Assembly (NCBI RefSeq): GCF_023638055.1
Contig: NZ_JAKRVY010000002.1
Coordinates: 124,001 to 188,000 of the forward strand
Direction: 5' to 3'
Source of the DNA: Natranaeroarchaeum aerophilus
GTDB lineage: Archaea; Halobacteriota; Halobacteria; Halobacteriales; Natronoarchaeaceae
Length of the DNA: 64,000 nucleotides
The notes beneath the pieces were generated by a model. The model was given only the letters and a program-made list of their open reading frames with translations. It was not told the DNA's origin and made no database searches. Positions within the stretch are counted from its first letter, which is position 1, and every line of letters begins with the position of its first letter. Of the stretch, positions 1 through 10,554 are shown piece by piece. Made by a program: the position numbers and the translations under genes.

Positions 1-445
1 TTGCGCGTCGCTCCTCGAACGTGTCGATGAGGGGCATCGTCGGCACGGTCACCCTGACGGTGATCGGGAGGTATGCGGTCGCCGCGAGCAGCGCCTGCAC
101 GCCGCGTGCGCCGAACAGGCTTCCAAGCCCCGAGGCTTCGGTGATGACAGTTGTCGTTCCCGTCGCCAGCAGGTGATGATACGCGTTCTCCAGCGACTGG
201 ACGGTGTCCACGTGCGTGTGTGCGTCGATCAGCCCCGGCAGGACAACTCGCCCGTCAGCGGATAGCTGGGTAGTTTCGGGGCCGATAACGTCGGTGGCAT
301 CGTCGGGAAGGGCAGCGATCTCGTTGTCGACGATAGCGACATCGAGCGAGCGGAACTCGCGTGTCCCGGGCAGGAAGACGCGGCCCCCTGTGATCGCGAT
401 GTCGGCGTCGGCCTCGCCGAGCGCGACCGCCTGTGTGCGGTTCAT
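1..445 (-). CDS. Amidohydrolase-family protein, N-terminal part (dihydroorotase/adenine-deaminase-like), cut by window edge
   Basis: The gene reads leftward from an ATG at 445 and runs off the window, so only about 148 residues are visible. The opening is typical of cyclic amidohydrolases: a beta-rich segment (IAITGGRVFLPG, VAIVDNEIAALP) followed by GLIDAHTHVD, where the H-x-H pair binds the first catalytic metal. Such enzymes hydrolyse amide or amine bonds in rings. The visible part does not separate dihydroorotase-like from adenine deaminase-like members. Its ATG overlaps the TGA of the upstream metallo-beta-lactamase gene by four bases (ATGA), so the two are probably translated from one transcript. 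Confidence 0.8.
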   Translation of the reverse strand, partial: MNRTQAVALGEADADIAITGGRVFLPGTREFRSLDVAIVDNEIAALPDDATDVIGPETTQLSADGRVVLPGLIDAHTHVDTVQSLENAYHHLLATGTTTVITEASGLGSLFGARGVQALLAATAYLPITVRVTVPTMPLIDTFEERRA

Positions 446-1389
446 CTCTCTGTATACACGGTTCGGCCGTCCTCTTCAATCGCTCGCACTTTGCCGCGCG
501 CTTCGAGCACGTCGAGGTGGCCGACCGCCTCGCTCATCGCCGGGAAGTACTCGGTCACCGGCAGGTCGTCGAACAGCCCCTCCATCACCTCACGGGCGCT
601 CGTCTTGCCGTCGATCAGTGCGAGGACGTTTTCTGTTCGGTCCTCGTGGGCGGCGAGGATCTCGTCGATCCGCGCCGTTGGTGCCTCGATACGACCGCCG
701 TGACCGGGTAGCAACTGCTCGAACGCTCGCTCTCGAAGATGCGACAGCGAGGCGTTGAAGCTCGGTAACACTCGGGGACGCTCGTCGTCCGGTTCCATCG
801 GTGGCCGGAGCAGCGGATTCGGCGTCACGTCGCCGAGCACGTGATCGCCAACGATCGCCCGGTCCGCTCCTGCAGCCCGGTAGGAAAACAGCAGTTCGCC
901 CGGCGCGTGGCCGTCCACAGCCTCGACGGTCAGAGTCGTCTCCTCGATGTCGAGCGTATCGCCGTCCTCGGCAATTCGGTCCACAGTGCAGTTCGGTGCG
1001 TACGGGAGATACGCTTCGGGAAGCGTGGTTACGCTATCGACGGTCGAGCGATCGAGCCCATGACGTACAAAAAACGTCTCGAAAAAGGACTGTTCGTACT
1101 CCAGTCGGTTGTCGAACGCTTTGATGATCTCGGCGGCGTCAGGGCTGGCGATGACGTTGATTCCGCGGTCGTGGAGGCGCTTTGCCATGCCAAAATGGTC
1201 CGGGTGCGGATGTGTTACCACCACTCGTTCGAGGTCGCTGATCTGGCAGTCTTCGGCTGCCAGTTTCTCCGTGAGTGTTTCCCAGGCCTCGTCGCTGTCG
1301 GGACCGGGATCGATCAGCGTCCGACCGGCGAGATATGCGTTCACTGGACCGACCTGAAACGGCGTCGGGATCGAGAGCCGACTGAACAT
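442..1389 (-). CDS. Metallo-beta-lactamase fold hydrolase
   Basis: This 315-residue protein has the MBL metal-binding signature THPHPDHFGM (about residues 58-67), later His and Asp residues (VGDHVLG, PGHGG), and a C-terminal winged-helix-like tail as in glyoxalase II/LACTB2-like proteins. It probably hydrolyses a thioester, lactone or phosphodiester; the substrate is unknown. An in-frame ATG exists at 1527, but the added 46 residues look non-coding, and the family normally begins just before the PTPFQVGPVNAYL strand, so the ATG at 1389 is preferred. It is the first gene of a two-gene unit with the amidohydrolase. Confidence 0.85.
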   Translation of the reverse strand: MFSRLSIPTPFQVGPVNAYLAGRTLIDPGPDSDEAWETLTEKLAAEDCQISDLERVVVTHPHPDHFGMAKRLHDRGINVIASPDAAEIIKAFDNRLEYEQSFFETFFVRHGLDRSTVDSVTTLPEAYLPYAPNCTVDRIAEDGDTLDIEETTLTVEAVDGHAPGELLFSYRAAGADRAIVGDHVLGDVTPNPLLRPPMEPDDERPRVLPSFNASLSHLRERAFEQLLPGHGGRIEAPTARIDEILAAHEDRTENVLALIDGKTSAREVMEGLFDDLPVTEYFPAMSEAVGHLDVLEARGKVRAIEEDGRTVYTER

Positions 1390-1595
1390 CGTGCGTGGCT
1401 GGGCCGCGGAGCGGTAAAACGGTTTGTGAACCGGTGACGCACTACTGGCGGTTGTCCCCGCGTTCGGCCGCCGGGAATCCGGGAAATGATCCATATAGTG
1501 ATAGGTCCTCACGTCGTCATCCTTCAAATATCAGTACTACTGTAGTGCGTTTATCCGTATAGATCGAGCGACACGTCAGATTAATTAGGACACAA

Positions 1596-1606
1596 GAGTT
1601 ATATCT
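1596..1606 (+). promoter_or_regulatory. TATA box for the small helical protein gene
   Basis: The sequence GAGTTATATCT is centred about 27 nt before the ATG at 1628. This is the spacing expected for a leaderless haloarchaeal transcript. Position and composition are the only support. Confidence 0.5.
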
Positions 1607-1627
1607 GTCCCTTGCGTAAGGTCGTAT

Positions 1628-1912
1628 ATGAACAGACACTTCGAGGATGCACGATACTACCTGACTCGCGCCGGAAAGAAAGCCAAACAGGGCGTTGCTG
1701 AGGAGCTCGAACCGGTCGAGGAGAAGTTCAGGGAACTAACGGGCGGCGACGAAGAGCCGGAGGCGAGCCGCCTCGACAAGATTCGGGCCGACCTCGAAGA
1801 GATCGAGGAACGCGCCGAAGGTGAGGCAAAAGAGGCCGTCGGGAAGGCCCGCGAACGGATCCACGCCTATCGTCACGGCGCGGAAGCCGAACCTGCCGAA
1901 AGTAAGGCTTAA
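1628..1912 (+). CDS. Small acidic helical protein, haloarchaeal conserved family
   Basis: This 94-residue protein is rich in Glu, Lys and Ala and is predicted to be almost entirely alpha-helical, with a heptad-like stretch (about residues 49-80: DKIRADLEEIEERAEGEAKE). It has no signal peptide or membrane segment. It resembles a short conserved haloarchaeal family of unknown function (I believe DUF7553). A TATA box at the right distance and a clean ATG support the start. It ends 29 nt before tRNA-Val and is the only protein gene on its apparent transcript. No function can be assigned. Confidence 0.75.
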   Translation: MNRHFEDARYYLTRAGKKAKQGVAEELEPVEEKFRELTGGDEEPEASRLDKIRADLEEIEERAEGEAKEAVGKARERIHAYRHGAEAEPAESKA

Positions 1913-1941
1913 GTTCGGAGCGGCGGTACGAATTTCTACGA

Positions 1942-2016
1942 GGGTTGGTGGTCTAGTCTGGTTATGACATCGCCTTCACACGGCGAGGGCCGCAAGTTCA
2001 AATCTTGCCCAACCCA
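1942..2016 (+). tRNA. tRNA-Val (anticodon CAC)
   Basis: The 75-nt cloverleaf has acceptor stem GGGTTGG (1942-1948) paired with CCAACCC (2009-2015), discriminator A2016, anticodon stem TCGCC/GGCGA with loop TTCACAC and anticodon CAC at 1977-1979, and T arm GCAAG-TTCAAAT-CTTGC (1992-2008). CCA is not encoded. A T5 run follows at once as terminator. An inverted, degenerate copy of the 3' half lies about 50 nt downstream (see findings). Confidence 0.95.
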
Positions 2017-2090
2017 TTTTTGACGACATAACAACGAGGAGCGTAGCGACGAGTCCAGGTCGTCAAAATGACTATGGGTAGATTTGAACT
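1996..2090. repeat. Imperfect inverted repeat of the tRNA-Val 3' end
   Basis: The left arm (1996-2027) is the tRNA T loop through acceptor plus TTTTTGACGAC. The right arm (2059-2090), read on the other strand, is AGTTCAAATCT-ACCCA followed by ATTTTGACGAC. The outer ten bases (TTTTGACGAC and GTCGTCAAAA) and the T-loop block (AGTTCAAATCT) are perfect; the middle is degenerate. About 31 nt separate the arms. A further T-loop-like copy (GGGACAGTTTGAACTA) lies at 2169-2184. This looks like the scar of integration events at the tRNA. Confidence 0.6.
2017..2021 (+). terminator. T5 terminator of tRNA-Val
   Basis: TTTTT follows directly on the discriminator base, the usual archaeal termination signal for a tRNA gene. 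Confidence 0.6.
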
Positions 2091-4526
<2,436 letters not shown>

Positions 4527-4650
4527 ACGGCGTAGTATCCTGTTCCGTGCTGTGACAGCTGTCCGAGCAGCAATCCGTGGGTAGGGTCTCTCTACCCACC
4601 AGTATATGGCGTATAGTTACATCTCGGGTCGTGGACAGTCGATTCAGTGC

Positions 4651-5685
4651 ATGGCAGAGTTATCATTATCGAGCGTCGCTGTGCTCGTCCTCGGCGTGGG
4701 GCTGATCGGAGCGGGTGCGGTCGGACTGGCTGTCGACATGGGCTGGGGATCGGCCCCTGACGAGGGGGCTTCCCCTACTCCGTCACAGAACGGAACGGCA
4801 GATGAACAGACCAGTCAGGATCAGACCGAAGATATAGTAGAAGAACCGTATATCGAACCGGTTCCCGAGCGGGGTGATCCGTACTTCGAGGCGGAAGCCA
4901 GCGACGGAAGCTGGATAAGCTACGTCAACCCTCGTGACGAGTATCGCGATCCGTACCTCGGCGACGGCTCCGGGAAGCTCTGTGTGTCGCTGTACAACGC
5001 CGACGGTGAGGTAGCGGTCGGTGAGACGATCCCGAACACCACGGTTACAGTCCCGACCGGCGAATCGCTGGACTGGCACTCACACGCCGATCCATTCGTC
5101 GTCGAGTTCCCGCTGACAGAACAGTACGAACGCCCGCTGGATGCCGATCAGTTCGGCACCGATCCTGATCTGCCACAGGGAGACGGCTATCTTGACTCAC
5201 ACTGTATGGAGATCCACGGAATGCCCTCCGACGGCACGATCGAGTACGGTGAAGCAACGATCGACGGCGAGTACGAAGACCGGATCGAGGTAGTCGGGTA
5301 CATCCAGCAGGACGCTCAGTCGTGGGAGACAGACGTCGATCCGCTGACCGATGCTCGCTCCTATGAGGTGGCCGGTGGTGGCTGGACATACGATCCGGAG
5401 CACTCGCACGGACAGATGGTCGTCGTCCTCCAGCTTGATCATGGCGAGACGGACACTGACGGAAAGGACGATGATGGGTCTGACGATACCAGTACTGACG
5501 ACAACGGTGTTGACGATACTGATCAGGAAAACGGGGAGTCTACTGACCAGGATGACGACTCCGAGAACGCCGATGACGAGAACCGGACCGATCAGCCGGG
5601 CGCGGACAACTCGCTGTCAGGGTTTGGTATCGTCGCCGCTTGCGTCGCCATGCTCGCGGTGGCGGTGTACGCTCGGCGTCGGTGA
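4651..5685 (+). CDS. Exported His/Cys/Met-rich protein with C-terminal archaeosortase-like anchor
   Basis: The product is 344 residues from the ATG at 4651; an upstream in-frame ATG at 4606 sits inside a TATA-like sequence (near 4600), so the later start is preferred. Residues 5-27 form a hydrophobic signal/anchor. The folded part (about 60-255) contains conserved-looking potential metal ligands in three clusters: DWHSHAD, DSHCMEIHGM and DPEHSHGQM. A long Asp/Thr/Ser/Asn-rich linker follows, then SGFGIVAACVAMLAV and RRR, the hydrophobic-plus-Arg layout of PGF-CTERM tails, with SGF instead of PGF. A cell-surface metal-binding role is possible but inferred. No named family is recognised. Confidence 0.8.
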   Translation: MAELSLSSVAVLVLGVGLIGAGAVGLAVDMGWGSAPDEGASPTPSQNGTADEQTSQDQTEDIVEEPYIEPVPERGDPYFEAEASDGSWISYVNPRDEYRDPYLGDGSGKLCVSLYNADGEVAVGETIPNTTVTVPTGESLDWHSHADPFVVEFPLTEQYERPLDADQFGTDPDLPQGDGYLDSHCMEIHGMPSDGTIEYGEATIDGEYEDRIEVVGYIQQDAQSWETDVDPLTDARSYEVAGGGWTYDPEHSHGQMVVVLQLDHGETDTDGKDDDGSDDTSTDDNGVDDTDQENGESTDQDDDSENADDENRTDQPGADNSLSGFGIVAACVAMLAVAVYARRR

Positions 5686-5688
5686 GCC

Positions 5689-6729
5689 CTACTCCAGTTG
5701 CTCTAACGCCCATGCGGCGTGCTCACGAACCTCTTCGTTTGGATCGTCGGCTTCGAGTGTTTCGAGCCGTTCTCTGGCGGTCTCGATGTCCAGCGCCCCG
5801 GCCGCCTTGCAGGCGTTGCTACGCACGATCGGCGCTGGGTCGTCAAGTCTGGCTTCGAGTCGATCAATCGCCTCGGCGATGGCATCGGGACGTTCAATCC
5901 CGACGTGCAGGATCGCTGAAACGGCGTTGCCACGGACGTACTCGTCCTCATCGTCGAGACGCTCGGCCACGACATCGACCGCTTCAGTCGTGCGGTCCGG
6001 ATGTTCCTGTGCGACGTCCGCGAGTAGACCGATTGCGTTCCCCCGGACGCCCGGATGGTCGGCGTCGACAAGCGTCGTCAGTTCCTCGATGGCCTCGACC
6101 GCAGCCGTCGGATACGCCGACGCGATCGCGCCGAGCGCCGACAGCGCGTTCGTCTGGTAGGCAACTTCTCGGTCCGATATCCCGTCCAGTAGCTGTGGGA
6201 CAATCGGCTTCACTTCCTCGGGATAGCCGACAGCGAGCTGTGAAAGGATATACAGCGCGTTCGTCCGCGTCGGATCGTCGGCGTCGAGCAGGGCAGACAG
6301 TGTCGGGACGAGATCGAGCAATCCTTCGGGATCCGCTCCGGCGAGTTCGACACAGCAGCCGGTCGCTGCCTGTGTGCTCTCGTCGTCCTCGACAGTCACG
6401 TGCTCGACGATCACGTCCCGGTGGTCGAGCACCGCTTCGGGGGCGTCGGTAGCGATCGCCCGGAGACAGCGTAACAGCAGTGGATCGGCGTCGAGCGAGG
6501 GGCGACCGAGTAATCGGATGACCAGTCCGGCGAACTCCCCGTCGACGTGTTGCCCGCTCTGGGCCACCTCCAGCAGGGCAGCCACGGTGTCCTCGTGAAC
6601 ACCGGGTGGAAGCGCCGGGTCGGCAAGCAGCGCGCGGATCCGATCGGTGTCGACGTCGGTTGGCGAATCCAGTGCGCGCTCGCGGAGCGCGGCCGCCAGT
6701 TCTGCCGGATCGGTGTGGTCGCCGTCCAT
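5689..6729 (-). CDS. HEAT-repeat protein
   Basis: This 346-residue protein is built from alpha-helical repeats of about 35-40 residues. Recurring patterns include ALSALGAIASAYP, GNAIGLLADVAQEHP, GNAVSAILHVGIERP and SNACKAAGALDIE, which are typical HEAT/PBS-lyase-like repeats forming a curved solenoid for protein binding. There is no signal or membrane segment. The ATG at 6729 (MDGDHTDP) is chosen because the longer reading adds 30 residues of unlikely sequence. It is convergent with the preceding exported-protein gene, with 3 nt between the stop codons. The partner is unknown. Confidence 0.85.
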   Translation of the reverse strand: MDGDHTDPAELAAALRERALDSPTDVDTDRIRALLADPALPPGVHEDTVAALLEVAQSGQHVDGEFAGLVIRLLGRPSLDADPLLLRCLRAIATDAPEAVLDHRDVIVEHVTVEDDESTQAATGCCVELAGADPEGLLDLVPTLSALLDADDPTRTNALYILSQLAVGYPEEVKPIVPQLLDGISDREVAYQTNALSALGAIASAYPTAAVEAIEELTTLVDADHPGVRGNAIGLLADVAQEHPDRTTEAVDVVAERLDDEDEYVRGNAVSAILHVGIERPDAIAEAIDRLEARLDDPAPIVRSNACKAAGALDIETARERLETLEADDPNEEVREHAAWALEQLE

Positions 6730-6963
6730 CGACCGTACCGAAGTGATTCCCGGTGAAAAAACCTCTTGCCGTTTCCCCGACGGATGGAACGCCTTTTTTG
6801 TCCGGGTCGATACTACCATCGAGTATGTGGACGACAGCCACCACCGATACGCTCGCGTTCGATAGCCACTGCGACACCGTGGCCCGGTGCTGTCGTCTGT
6901 GGGGGAGCGGCGTCAGGCGAACCGAACCGGCTCGTCAATCGTTCGGACAGGAGACACCGACGC

Positions 6964-7755
6964 ATGCTTGAGCGACTACGCGAGGACGTTCGGACGGCGC
7001 TGGAGACGGACCCTGCCGCGAAGAGCCGTCGCGAGGTCATTACCTGCTATCCCGGCCTGCACGCCGTCTGGCTCCATCGGGTCGCCCATGCGCTCTGGTC
7101 GGGCGGTTTTCACTGGCTCGCCCGCCTCGTTTCCCATTTCTCCCGCACTGTGACCCACGTCGAGATCCACCCTGCCGCGGAGATCGGCCGGCGCTGTTTC
7201 ATCGATCACGGTTCCGGCGTCGTGATCGGCGAGACGGCCGCAATCGGTGATGATGTTCATATGCATCACGGCTGTACGCTGGGCGGAAACTCGCCGTATC
7301 CCGAAAAGCGCCACCCGACGCTCGAAGATGGCGTGACCCTCGGCGCGAACGCCACGCTGATCGGCGACATCACGATCGGAGAGGACGCCACCGTGGGTGC
7401 TGGCGCGGTCGTGGTCGAGGACGTCCCGCCGGAAACGACCGTAACCGGCGTCCCGGCTGAGCCCGTTAACAGAACCGGTTCGACGCCCGCGAACGGCGTC
7501 GACGAGCTCGACGTGAACGTGGAGTCGACACACGAGGATGGAGTCGACCGAGGCGTACGCGGCAGCGATGACTTACTCGACGATGGGGACGTTGGTTCGG
7601 CTGATTCGGCGGCTGGCGGCGTCCTGCTCGACGCTGACGACCCGGACCGGGATCGCCTGCTCGACAAGATTGACGACGCGCTCGCCGACCTGGATCGTCG
7701 TGAAGACGAACTCGAAGCGCTGCGTGACGATGTCGAGCGTCTGCGTGAGGACTAG
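6964..7755 (+). CDS. cysE: Serine O-acetyltransferase with C-terminal coiled-coil extension
   Basis: The enzyme transfers acetyl from acetyl-CoA to serine, giving O-acetylserine for cysteine synthesis. The 263-residue product starts MLERLREDVRTAL; longer upstream reading is not supported. An N-terminal helical part is followed by a left-handed beta-helix of hexapeptide repeats (about 65-165: IHPAAEIGRRCFIDHG, VVIGETAAIGDD) with the active-site His of the DHGSGVVIGET motif. It then has about 90 unusual acidic residues ending in a coiled coil (DKIDDALADLDRREDELEAL). The core matches CysE closely; the tail is not part of the usual enzyme. Its stop codon shares CTAG with the convergent gene. Confidence 0.9.
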   Translation: MLERLREDVRTALETDPAAKSRREVITCYPGLHAVWLHRVAHALWSGGFHWLARLVSHFSRTVTHVEIHPAAEIGRRCFIDHGSGVVIGETAAIGDDVHMHHGCTLGGNSPYPEKRHPTLEDGVTLGANATLIGDITIGEDATVGAGAVVVEDVPPETTVTGVPAEPVNRTGSTPANGVDELDVNVESTHEDGVDRGVRGSDDLLDDGDVGSADSAAGGVLLDADDPDRDRLLDKIDDALADLDRREDELEALRDDVERLRED

Positions 7756-8906
7756 TCGAGCAGGTGCCGTGCGATGATCGTCTTCTGGATTTCGCTGGTG
7801 CCCTCGTAGATGGTTGTCACGCGGGCGTCCCGGTAGAGCCGCTCGACGTCGAACTCGGTGACGTAGCCGTAGCCCCCGTGGAGCTGGACTGCCTCGTTGG
7901 TGACGTCCATGGCGGTTTCGCTGGCGACGTACTTGGCCACGCTCGCCTGCAGGGGACCGTCGTCCCCGCGGTCGTCTGCCCGGGCAGCAGCGAGTGTGAT
8001 GGCCCGGGCACTCTGGATCTCCGCGTACATCTCTGCGATCTTGTGCCGGACTGTCTGAATATCAGCGATCGGGCCGCCAAACTGCTCGCGCTCGCCGACG
8101 TAATCGCGTGCCATGTCGAATGCGGACTGGGCGAGGCCGACCGACTGTGAAGCGATCCCAATCCGCCCACCAGTGAGGATCGAGAGCGCGGCGCTCAGCC
8201 CTTCACCCTCGGGTGTCAGTCTGTTTGCCGCCGGAATCCGTACCTCGTCGAAGGTAAGCGAGGTGGTGTCGCTGGCGCGGAGGCCGAGTTTCTCCTCCGG
8301 ATCGCCCACTGAGAGGCCGTCTACGTCGCCCGGGACGACGAACTGCGTGATCGAGTCCGGATCCTCGCGGTCGGTCTTCGCGAAGACGATGTAGACGCCC
8401 GCGCGCTCGCCGTTGGTGATCCATTGCTTCTCGCCGTCGAGCACGTACGCGGTCGGGTCGCTGTCCCCCTCGCCGCCCACGGGTCGGGCCTCAGTCGTCA
8501 TCTCCGCAGGATTCGAGCCCGCACCCGGCTCCGAGAGCGCGAACGCACCGACTGGCCGGCCCTCGACCATCTCCGGGAGCCAGCGGTCCTTCTGCTCCTC
8601 AGAGCCGAACTCCGCGATACACGAGGTCGCCAGACAGTGAACTGACAATGCGGTTGCCACTGCCAGCGCGCCGTAGGCGACTGCCTCGTTGACTACTGCA
8701 TAGGTCACACGGTCGGCGTCGTAGCCGCCGTAGGCCTCGGGCGTGGTCAGCCCGGTCAGGTCGAGGTCTGCCAGCCCGTCCCAGACGTCCTCCGGAAACT
8801 GTTCGGTCTCGTCGGCCTCCCGAGCGATCGGCCGAATCTCCTCGACTGCGAACTCCCGAACCACCTCCCGAACTGCCGCCTGTTCGTCGGACAGGTCCAT
8901 AGCCAT
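7752..8906 (-). CDS. Acyl-CoA dehydrogenase
   Basis: This 384-residue FAD enzyme introduces a double bond at C2-C3 of an acyl-CoA thioester, the first step of beta-oxidation, passing electrons to an electron-transfer flavoprotein. All three domains are present: N-terminal helical, central beta (FALSEPGAGSNP, WITNGERAG) and C-terminal helical. The catalytic base is the Glu in YEGTSEIQ near the C-terminus, and the FAD-contact segment QLHGGYGY is present. Length is normal. The chain-length preference cannot be read. It ends on the same CTAG as cysE, from the opposite strand. A second ATG two codons in is possible. Confidence 0.95.
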   Translation of the reverse strand: MAMDLSDEQAAVREVVREFAVEEIRPIAREADETEQFPEDVWDGLADLDLTGLTTPEAYGGYDADRVTYAVVNEAVAYGALAVATALSVHCLATSCIAEFGSEEQKDRWLPEMVEGRPVGAFALSEPGAGSNPAEMTTEARPVGGEGDSDPTAYVLDGEKQWITNGERAGVYIVFAKTDREDPDSITQFVVPGDVDGLSVGDPEEKLGLRASDTTSLTFDEVRIPAANRLTPEGEGLSAALSILTGGRIGIASQSVGLAQSAFDMARDYVGEREQFGGPIADIQTVRHKIAEMYAEIQSARAITLAAARADDRGDDGPLQASVAKYVASETAMDVTNEAVQLHGGYGYVTEFDVERLYRDARVTTIYEGTSEIQKTIIARHLLD

Positions 8907-8984
8907 CTATTCGGCGCTCGGGCGAAAAAGCTAGGCGTCGATCAGTGCCCGGCGACCCGCCAACTGCCTCGGGGTCAAGTGGTT

Positions 8985-9003
8985 CGAGACGCAGAGCGTC
9001 TCG
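8985..9003. repeat. Perfect 8-bp stem-loop
   Basis: CGAGACGC and GCGTCTCG are perfect complements separated by AGA. It lies in non-coding sequence, 5 nt before a second hairpin. Confidence 0.6.
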
Positions 9004-9008
9004 TCATC

Positions 9009-9029
9009 ACGGAAATCGGAGATTTCCGT
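9009..9029. repeat. Perfect 9-bp stem-loop
   Basis: ACGGAAATC and GATTTCCGT are perfect complements separated by GGA. No T-run follows, so it is not a simple intrinsic terminator. Confidence 0.6.
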
Positions 9030-9370
9030 ACGACTCCGTGGCATCCGTCTTGAATCTCTGCGAAGTGGTCTCTGCTGTCGGCACGCCCGGATCACCCCGA
9101 CAAAAGTCACTGGGTTTGCCTGAGAAAACCCCGTATCACTTGTGTTTGTTCGGATCTCGGGAAAATGCCACGAATATCGAATATCATAGGTCGTAACAGG
9201 TGTATAAACGGAAGATCCATATACCGCTCTCCGTCGGATCTATTCGTGTGAACAATGCACACGATATCGCCTGTGCGGTTCTGGCCGACTGAGAGTATTC
9301 CGGACGAGTCGAGACGGATCCGTTCGGGTCCCAGAGCGGCTTCACCGGACTCAAAGTAACGATCCTCACA

Positions 9371-10516
9371 ATGTCCGACCTCACTGACAGCAGCTCCGGA
9401 TCGAATCGGCGCATCGAAACGTCGCCGCTCCGGCGCAGTCTCGAAGTCGAGTACTGGGTCGTCGACGAAGCCGGACGGTTGACCTCGCCGGACGGGCTCG
9501 TGGAGGGTGCCGAGGGCGTCGAACGGGAGTTCGTCGAACCACTCCTCGAGATCAAGACGTCACCGTGTGAGACGACGGCGGAACTCCGCTCGGAGCTATT
9601 CGAGCGCCTCGGTCGTGCCCTGACGCGTGCCGATGCGGTAGGGAAACGACTCGTTCCGCTCGCAACGCCGATCCATCACGGCGAGATCACGGACCGGCCG
9701 AGCGAGCGGACGCGGATCCAGGATCGGGTCCTGGGGGACGATTTCGAGTACGTTCGGCACTGTGCTGGCACGCATATCCATTTCGAACAACAGCCTGGCT
9801 TCGAGATCGACCAGCTCAACGCGTTGATCGCGCTGGATCCCGCAGTGGCGCTGGTCAACTCCTCCCCGTACTACCGTGGGGAGAAGCTGGTTACTGGTGC
9901 CCGCTCGAAGCTGTACCGGCGGATGGCCTACGAACGGCTGCCCCATCAGGGACAGCTCTGGCCGTATGCCGACGACCGGGAGGAGTGGGCCAGACGGCTC
10001 GAACGGCGCTACAGCGAGTTTCTCACCGAGGCGGTGCTCGCTGGCGTCGATCCCGAGACGGCAAAACAGGCGTTTTCCGTCGAGAACGCCGTCTGGACGC
10101 CAGTGCAACTACGACACCGGTTCTCGACTGTCGAGTGGCGATCGCCCGATACCGCCTTACCGACGCAGATCCTACAGCTCGCCGACGACGTCGCCGGAGT
10201 CGTCGAGCGCGTCCGGGACGGTGAGTTCCGTATCGAGGGGGAGTCCGGACGTGTATCCGATGATGCCGTGGTTGCCCCCGAGTTCCGGACACTCGGGGAG
10301 TATATCGAGGCGGCGATCCACGATGGACTCGATGCCAACTCCGTCCGGTCGTATCTCGATCGGATGGGCTTCGATGTCGAATCGTACGAGCCACTGACAG
10401 CCGCCGTTGACGCCGGTCCGGACGTGTCCCCCGAACAGGCACGGGCGATTCGGCTGGAGTACGCCGACCGCCTGATAGACGACTTCGAGCAGACGCGCCG
10501 AGTTGCCGCGGACTGA
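9371..10516 (+). CDS. GCS2-family glutamate-cysteine ligase-like protein
   Basis: This 381-residue protein belongs to the carboxylate-amine ligase family 2 of glutamate-cysteine ligases (GCS2/YbdK type), which use ATP to join glutamate to an amine such as cysteine. Visible family features are the N-terminal SLEVEYWVVDEAG strand, the FVEPLLEIKTSPC metal-binding region, CAGTHIHFE and the later FSTVEWRSPD. Gamma-glutamylcysteine is the main thiol of haloarchaea, so thiol synthesis is plausible. The partner gene 38 nt downstream encodes a glutamine amidotransferase, and that pairing suggests a different, amide-forming reaction. Substrate is unproven. Confidence 0.8.
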   Translation: MSDLTDSSSGSNRRIETSPLRRSLEVEYWVVDEAGRLTSPDGLVEGAEGVEREFVEPLLEIKTSPCETTAELRSELFERLGRALTRADAVGKRLVPLATPIHHGEITDRPSERTRIQDRVLGDDFEYVRHCAGTHIHFEQQPGFEIDQLNALIALDPAVALVNSSPYYRGEKLVTGARSKLYRRMAYERLPHQGQLWPYADDREEWARRLERRYSEFLTEAVLAGVDPETAKQAFSVENAVWTPVQLRHRFSTVEWRSPDTALPTQILQLADDVAGVVERVRDGEFRIEGESGRVSDDAVVAPEFRTLGEYIEAAIHDGLDANSVRSYLDRMGFDVESYEPLTAAVDAGPDVSPEQARAIRLEYADRLIDDFEQTRRVAAD

Positions 10517-10554
10517 TCCGAGGAGAGTATGACACAGAGGAGAACGACACGATC

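Larger units (their letters stand above)
8907..9370. other. 464-nt intergenic region with two strong stem-loops
   Basis: No protein gene is supported. Two perfect stem-loops stand close together: CGAGACGC-AGA-GCGTCTCG (8985-9003) and ACGGAAATC-GGA-GATTTCCGT (9009-9029). Such paired hairpins resemble ends of IS200/IS605-type elements, but no transposase or TnpB is present. The segment 9175-9230 is AT-rich with TATA-like GTATAAACG and CATATACC, possibly promoters for the gene at 9371. Confidence 0.5.

Noticed and set aside
1530-1550. Possible third copy of the CTTCA...TGTAG motif (CAGTACTACTGTAGTG)
   Set aside because: It only shares short pieces, with different spacing, with the two clear copies at 39010 and 48967.
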